Shown piece after piece: positions 58,906 through 64,000 of a stretch of DNA of 64,000 nucleotides. The first letter of the stretch is position 1. Each line of letters opens with the position of its first letter. Origin of the DNA: Moniliophthora roreri (taxonomy: Eukaryota; Basidiomycota; Agaricomycetes; Agaricales; Marasmiaceae); contig LATX02000201.1 in the NCBI GenBank assembly GCA_001466705.2, positions 186,001-250,000 on the forward strand, written 5' to 3'. Under the pieces are notes generated by a model. That model was not told where the DNA came from. It searched no databases and was given only the letters and a program-made list of their open reading frames with translations. The translations under genes and the position numbers were made by a program.

Positions 58906-61904
58906 ACCAGGAGAGGGGCTACGATACTTGCGACGCGTATACGAGAGAAAGAACTTGGATGCTATTGAGTTGAACGGTTGATCAAGGTAGGCGGCCGCGC
59001 GAAGGACTTCGATAATGAACGATGGATACACATAGACAGCGAATAGATAAGGGACACGATTTCACAACCCCAGCCAAAGTGCGCCACGATATGGATACGG
59101 GGTGGCATCAGTCCCAGATTGCCTAGTAGTTCTACAGCCCACCACACCACCACTACTACAAGAGAGATTTGAATCGGGAGATGAGTTTTCCGTGTGGGTG
59201 TCCGTGTCCGTGTTATCAGCCCTACTTGCTCCACAAGAGAAATAGAACTGAGTAGACTAGACCAAAGAAAGACATTGGCAAAGCAAACTTATCCTACCTA
59301 GAAGCCCCAGCAAACCAATGCAATTAAAGAAAGAGCGAGAGAAGTTAATTCCAAACTGTGATGCTCCAAGGAACGAAAAAAATGAGGACTAAAGTCGGGA
59401 GAGCTGCGCTTCCGACTACAGCTACAAGCTACACGATCCTGTTGGCCTATCAGAACAGCCGCGAAAGAAAGAAAAAAAAAGAAGAAGATAAGGAAGCTGG
59501 GACTCCGAGTTTCATTTTTACGTCGAAAACGGGGACCCCAAAGTACAGAACAGAAATAACTTATCCACGAACGTTGGACTGGCCCGCGAAGACTTGGATT
59601 TACGTTTGCAGTCCACAGAAGAATATCAAGGGAGAGAGATAGAAGAGGACGAGGGGAGCCGATTCACGTGGAAAAGAGCCAAAAATAACACTCCCATCCA
59701 TTTTTAAAAAAATTTTGCTGCTTGAGCCAGCGTGCAAGCCGGAAATAACACATCCACCGATTAGCCGCCCGCAGTCATCGGCAATGGGCATAGCTTTTAT
59801 GTGCTATCTGCTATCGTATTAGCCGAGACAATACAGTTGGATATTTCCGAAAGCGTAAGGGCGCTAATGGGCCATTTACCGACGCCAGTCAGCCGTCTGA
59901 CGTGATCTTTCGTGCGAGCATAGGCATCCGACGACATTTGAAGCTCCAAGAACAGTAAAAATTTGTGCGTTTTGGAGAACTGTCCAGACCGATCGACCGA
60001 CCTCGACCGACGAAGCGGAAGCGGAAATGAAATAGAAGTGTGAACAGAACATCCAAGACGCCATCGTAAACGTACTTGAGCTTCCAAAGACATAAGTACG
60101 ACTCCAAAGGACAAGAACATTGGAGACTCTAACACCAAGTTCCAAGAAATTAAGCCACCTACAAAGTAAGGAAGAACGGGTGACATCAGTCCACATTGGA
60201 GAAATAGAGAAAATCAATCTCGCCCCTTGTTTGAAATTGCGAGTCTCTTTGTTATCAGCCTACAAGGTTTTTGAAAGGGGATGAACAAACAAGCGCAGCC
60301 GCCACTGACATCAGATGAAGACATAGTTGGAAAAAAAGACGCGGGTTTTGGAGCCATCACGGCGCGAACAGTCGGTGCCAGAAAGAATCGCCATGCACGT
60401 TCCCTGAGGCGCTGTCTGGAACATTAGGGCTTGAGACGCCGACTAGAGAAAGTTGGAGTGCCATGAGAAATGATAATCCTGTATCGTTGAGGAAGTCTGT
60501 AGCGCTCTAGAACTTTTTTGCGAGTTGGTTCAACAAGCCCTTTTTTGATACCAAATCCACCTCGCTCTCTCTTCGCGGAAACCAAAACACCCTTTCCCCC
60601 GGTGATATTCCTAGAATATATGCGAGCATAGCCTAGAACAGAGCCATATGGATCATGTATGATTACACAGGAACCGATAACAAGTTTGAGAGATGGGAAA
60701 CTCTGAAAAAGAGGGTAGGAGGGCAAAGGGGTATGACGTAGGTAGATTTTGGCATCGAATAGAAATAAGCTTCGTTTGGGGAGCTAATGAGTGATCTTTT
60801 CCCTGTCTTGACCTCCCCAATTGATGCATGGATCCCGTTCCATGTTCTCGTTCCTGCTCCATGACATCTTCTATAACCTGCAGAAGGAAAAAGGTTCACG
60901 GAGGAAGGATAGGTTCCTGGAAGGCGGGGGAGACAGTGCGGCAGTTATACTAGGCTAGACCATAAGGTGTGGACGGGCGTCGATGAATAGGAGGGGTCAT
61001 GCGACGTTTAACAACAACGGGAATGATGGTTCAGGGATTGGGTTTGATGTCAAGGAGATTGGCCAGAGGTGGTGTTCAGTTGAAGGAAATGGATGACGCA
61101 GTCGAAAGGACAGGGAAGATGTTGGATCAAGATCAGGGTGAAGAGATGAAGATAGGGACGAAGAGGGTTAGTGCAGGTGGTGAACGCTGAAAGGAAACCC
61201 CCGGCGGATCCGGCGAGCTCGCAGACGCGTCCCATCACTTTGTTGTCTCCTTCCTCCATCATCTTCAACGTTCGATATAGAGTTCGACTCAGAAGCTATG
61301 ACACAATAAGGACTCGGTCATTAGAGGGCTTTTGGTACGTATTAAAGTTCTCGAAGTTATGTCTAGCTGACTCACGTCTACGTCAATAGATCTCTATACC
61401 TAATTTCTACTTGAACATTTGGATTCGGCTTCTGCTTCACTAGCTCGATGGACGACAGAGATGTGCTTACATCAAGAGCAGAACCGGAGTTAAGATGGAT
61501 GGACCAAGGTGCGTAATATGAATCTCTGGTCGGACATTCCGTTGACTTATAAGTGTCGTCGATATTTAGGTTTCATGACGTCGGTAGTTGAACATTTCAC
61601 CTTTCTTCGACTGCAAGATCCAAGCAAGATCGAATACTCGAAGCAATCGGATTCTGAAATGGGGCTGAAGAGCTATACATGGAATAGTAGACCAGGGAAC
61701 GAGGGTGAATTCATAGGTAATTCAGGAAATTGAGGTGTGTCCTCGTGTAATATCTTGTTATCAAGCTCACGATTACGATAAGAAAATTAAGGTCAATGGT
61801 TACCATGAATGGAGCATAATCGAAGGACTGCACTCGGGGCGAAACAAAAAAAATTCGTCTGATGAACTGAGGTGTGTTGAGCGATGTCCTCGCCTTCGAT
61901 CTTC

Positions 61905-62300
61905 TTGCTCATGACGTCGTTAGGCGGGTCGGACTATCGAAGATTTTCCTCACCCTTGAGGATCAGGGCGACTTCTGCCTTCGGCACGCTTATCTTTCGG
62001 ACTATGGAGAACGTTGCTTCTGCCAACTTCGCTTTCCAACAAGCCTAACTTGATGCGTATCTCGGGTTGCCAGAGTTGCGGCGCTAGACAGCTCATCGCT
62101 ACATGTGTTGGGGTGCATTAATTGAGCTCATGATATCGCTACGTAGGTCGGGCTACTGCATTATCTTTCGAGGAGCAGGGCGACTTCTACCTTCGGCACG
62201 CATATTTCTTGGCTTTGAAATTACATCCCGAACTTCCAAGTTTGTTATCAAACAGGCGTTATCCCGCGTTGCCATGTATTGGGAAGCCGTCAACATTGTG
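61905..62300 (+). repeat. Two-copy direct repeat, offset about 212 bp
   Basis: CAGGGCGACTTCTGCCTTCG at 61964 recurs as CAGGGCGACTTCTACCTTCG at 62176. Flanking text also matches loosely (GGGTCGGACTATCGAAG against GGTCGGGCTACTGCATT, and CGGGTTGCCAGAGTTG against CGCGTTGCCATGTATTG). No coding function is evident. Confidence 0.65.
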
Positions 62301-62309
62301 GAGCGATTG

Positions 62310-64000
62310 GATGCTTTGACTAAACATTCCTCGCCCTGCATACCTCTATCGACGTCAAAGATACGAACCTTCCAGAACTTTTGGCGAGCGGGACACCTTT
62401 TCACCGCTGATGCTGCCATTAGTAACGTTCTATCAGGTGGAGTCTCCCAACCGCTTTGACGTTCACGTTGCAACTACTGATTGATAGAAGACTAGGCTGT
62501 GTGCCACGACCTACCGAACGCATCTTCCATCCACACGTTGAGGACTATTCCTGTTGTTCCATCAGCTCGAGTGGAGTTTCGGCAATCCTGCCGTCGCTAG
62601 TCTGTTCGTTTGTTCCTAACTCGCCCGAAATTCTATTGGGGATCGACTCGAGCTCGGGCATTTCGCTTGGTACTTTTGCTTCTGCCGGTGTTTCGTCTAG
62701 CTATGCGATGAATACCAGTTATCTCTCCTCCTATCCGCTGCCGCCACCCGCTACGAACTTCGCGCTCCAACACCTACTTCTTCATATCCTTGGTACATAC
62801 TTGCTCTATTCTTTTCTTCAGACTTCGTCTCCTATGCTTGCATCCTTTCCTATTTCTTTAGTTCTCACCCGCTCACATACCACACCTCTCACACTTGTAA
62901 TCATTCGTTCCCAGTGACCTTGGCCGAACCGCGTAATACCAAATCCCATCTTATCATCTTACCCGAGACTCAGAGTAGGGACCCCAACCACCCTTTCATT
63001 ACACGTTTCCGTTGTTTCCTGGTCTGTCAATCAGTATTTCTACATCTTTTCCTGTCTAATGAAGTTCATGACGTTGCCCAGAGACGGGTATACTTGGGAG
63101 TTCTGGACCGACACGCCGAGAAGATGCATCATATTTTTGGTACTCAACGTTTCGATATCGCAACGTCGACACCCACGGAGGCTGAGATGATGAAAAGGCG
63201 AGCTTAACAGGATCCGAGAGTCGAAGCCGACTTGAGGTCAATCAGAGCAACTTGTTGAAAGCCGTTGCACAGTCGTAGTCGGCAGGGGAGAGGCACATGG
63301 GGATTCTGCTTGTGACCTCGCGCGTAGCTTCTTTACATTCAATCCCTATGACGATTTACAATGTCGAATAACGGATGTAGGTTACACGTCGATGTCTTTT
63401 ATTCAACTTTGTTCAACCTGACCCTCTGTCGACGTCAATAAACTCTACGTTACTCTAATTCTAAAACCCCTTCATACCGCTAATCCCGACTAGACGGGGT
63501 ATGTTGACTCGAAACTGCGGTACATAGTCCTACAAAAGAACGGGTCTACAAAGATCATAAGACTGGTCATCCGAAAGATTTAGGAATACTCAGGACTCGG
63601 GCAATAACAAGCCATAAGAGCGATGAGTCTCGGAAGGATTTTCTCATCGGATAATCTGCTCGGCAGCACAGAAGCAATAGTCCTGAGGGAAAGGCATTAG
63701 TATCGATGGCCCCGTGAGTTCTTAAAAATCAACAACGACGTCGACGGCTACGTATCACCCTCAATATCATCAACATCCCGGTAGGCCCAAAACTGCGGAG
63801 AGCTATTCATGTTTCATAACATTGTATTCGAGATATAAGCTTTGAACCTAAGACACTTGGAATTGCCCCTCCGAATTATGCACGTGCAAACTTGATACAG
63901 AACATCTTCTATGAACCATTCAAGTTCAACAGCCCACTGGCAGGTGATGGATGAGATGATGTTGATCCCCCTGGATATGTATCAACAACCTTCCCGACGC
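62310..64000. other. No gene supported to the window end
   Basis: A plus-strand frame at 62456-62917 is Ser/Leu-rich without a domain and looks incidental. Nothing was recognised between 63200 and 64000. Confidence 0.4.

Larger units (their letters stand above)
56180..60980. other. Gene-poor region rich in homopolymer tracts
   Basis: No exon set or domain was recognised on either strand. Long T or A runs occur near 57029-57047, 57220-57235, 57424-57439, 57450-57463 and 58473-58488, with a CAA repeat near 57880-57897, a TCCG repeat near 57940-57959 and a TTCC repeat near 57704-57721. The part next to 56137 is the 5' flank of the PP1-subunit gene. Minus-strand frames at 59797-60186 and 60424-60726 (about 100-130 codons) have no recognisable feature. 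Confidence 0.5.

Noticed and set aside
59797..60186. Minus-strand open frame of 129 codons
   Set aside because: No recognisable motif, and overlapping frames on the same strand are equally open.
62456..62917. Plus-strand open frame of 153 codons
   Set aside because: It is Ser/Leu-rich, has no domain, paralog or splice context, and has an ordinary length for chance in this base composition.
1..64000. tRNA, rRNA, CRISPR or telomere repeats
   Set aside because: None was seen. The regular repeats present are microsatellites, the 50-52 kb array and the transposon ends.

Overview
This 64 kb window reads as nuclear DNA of a filamentous basidiomycete, most likely an Agaricomycete. Its genes are broken by many short introns (about 45-70 nt, mostly GT-AG with a CTAAC/CTAAT-type branch site). 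It carries several F-box paralogs of the agaric type, a fungal P450, a LysM membrane protein and a Bsd2-type ubiquitin-ligase adaptor. No bacterial operons, CRISPR arrays, rRNA or tRNA genes were recognised. Exon models were joined by eye, so exact splice sites are inference unless stated.

Layout. 0.5-5.2 kb: an apparently intact P450 and, behind it on the same strand, a sugar-transporter-like MFS gene with frame lesions. 5.7-11.8 kb: three F-box genes. 12.2-12.9 kb: a small LysM membrane protein. 13.1-15.8 kb: a tandem duplication, promoter included, of a five-exon gene for a small secreted protein. 16.1-38.7 kb: a large, decayed segmental duplication. Its cassette consists of an unrecognised minus-strand gene, an alpha/beta hydrolase and a short-chain dehydrogenase. 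Copy A (16.1-25.4 kb) has its first gene interrupted by a 1.6 kb terminal-inverted-repeat transposon and only a hydrolase relic. Copy B (25.4-31.5 kb) has a premature stop in the first gene, a dehydrogenase relic and a relic of the secreted-protein gene. Copy C (34.7-38.7 kb) keeps an intact hydrolase next to a dead dehydrogenase. An intact acyltransferase gene (32.3-34.2 kb) lies between two copies of a cassette sequence.

38.7-46.5 kb is an ordinary gene-rich stretch: a multi-pass membrane protein, a 611-residue F-box protein followed by an internally deleted copy, a Bsd2/Ndfip-type adaptor and an arylamine N-acetyltransferase. 46.5-52 kb holds little that can be supported, apart from exons of an unknown gene and a degenerate tandem array of about 0.4 kb units. 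53.1-56.1 kb encodes a glycogen-targeting-type PP1 regulatory subunit (PP1-docking motif plus CBM21). From 56.2 kb to the end the window is gene-poor and rich in homopolymer and dinucleotide tracts.

The P450, transporter, acyltransferase, hydrolase and dehydrogenase are tailoring-type enzymes, but they are scattered and several are dead, so a working metabolite cluster is not shown. The most informative feature is the duplicated cassette. Comparing copies within the window gives an empty site for the transposon and shows how the genes died.
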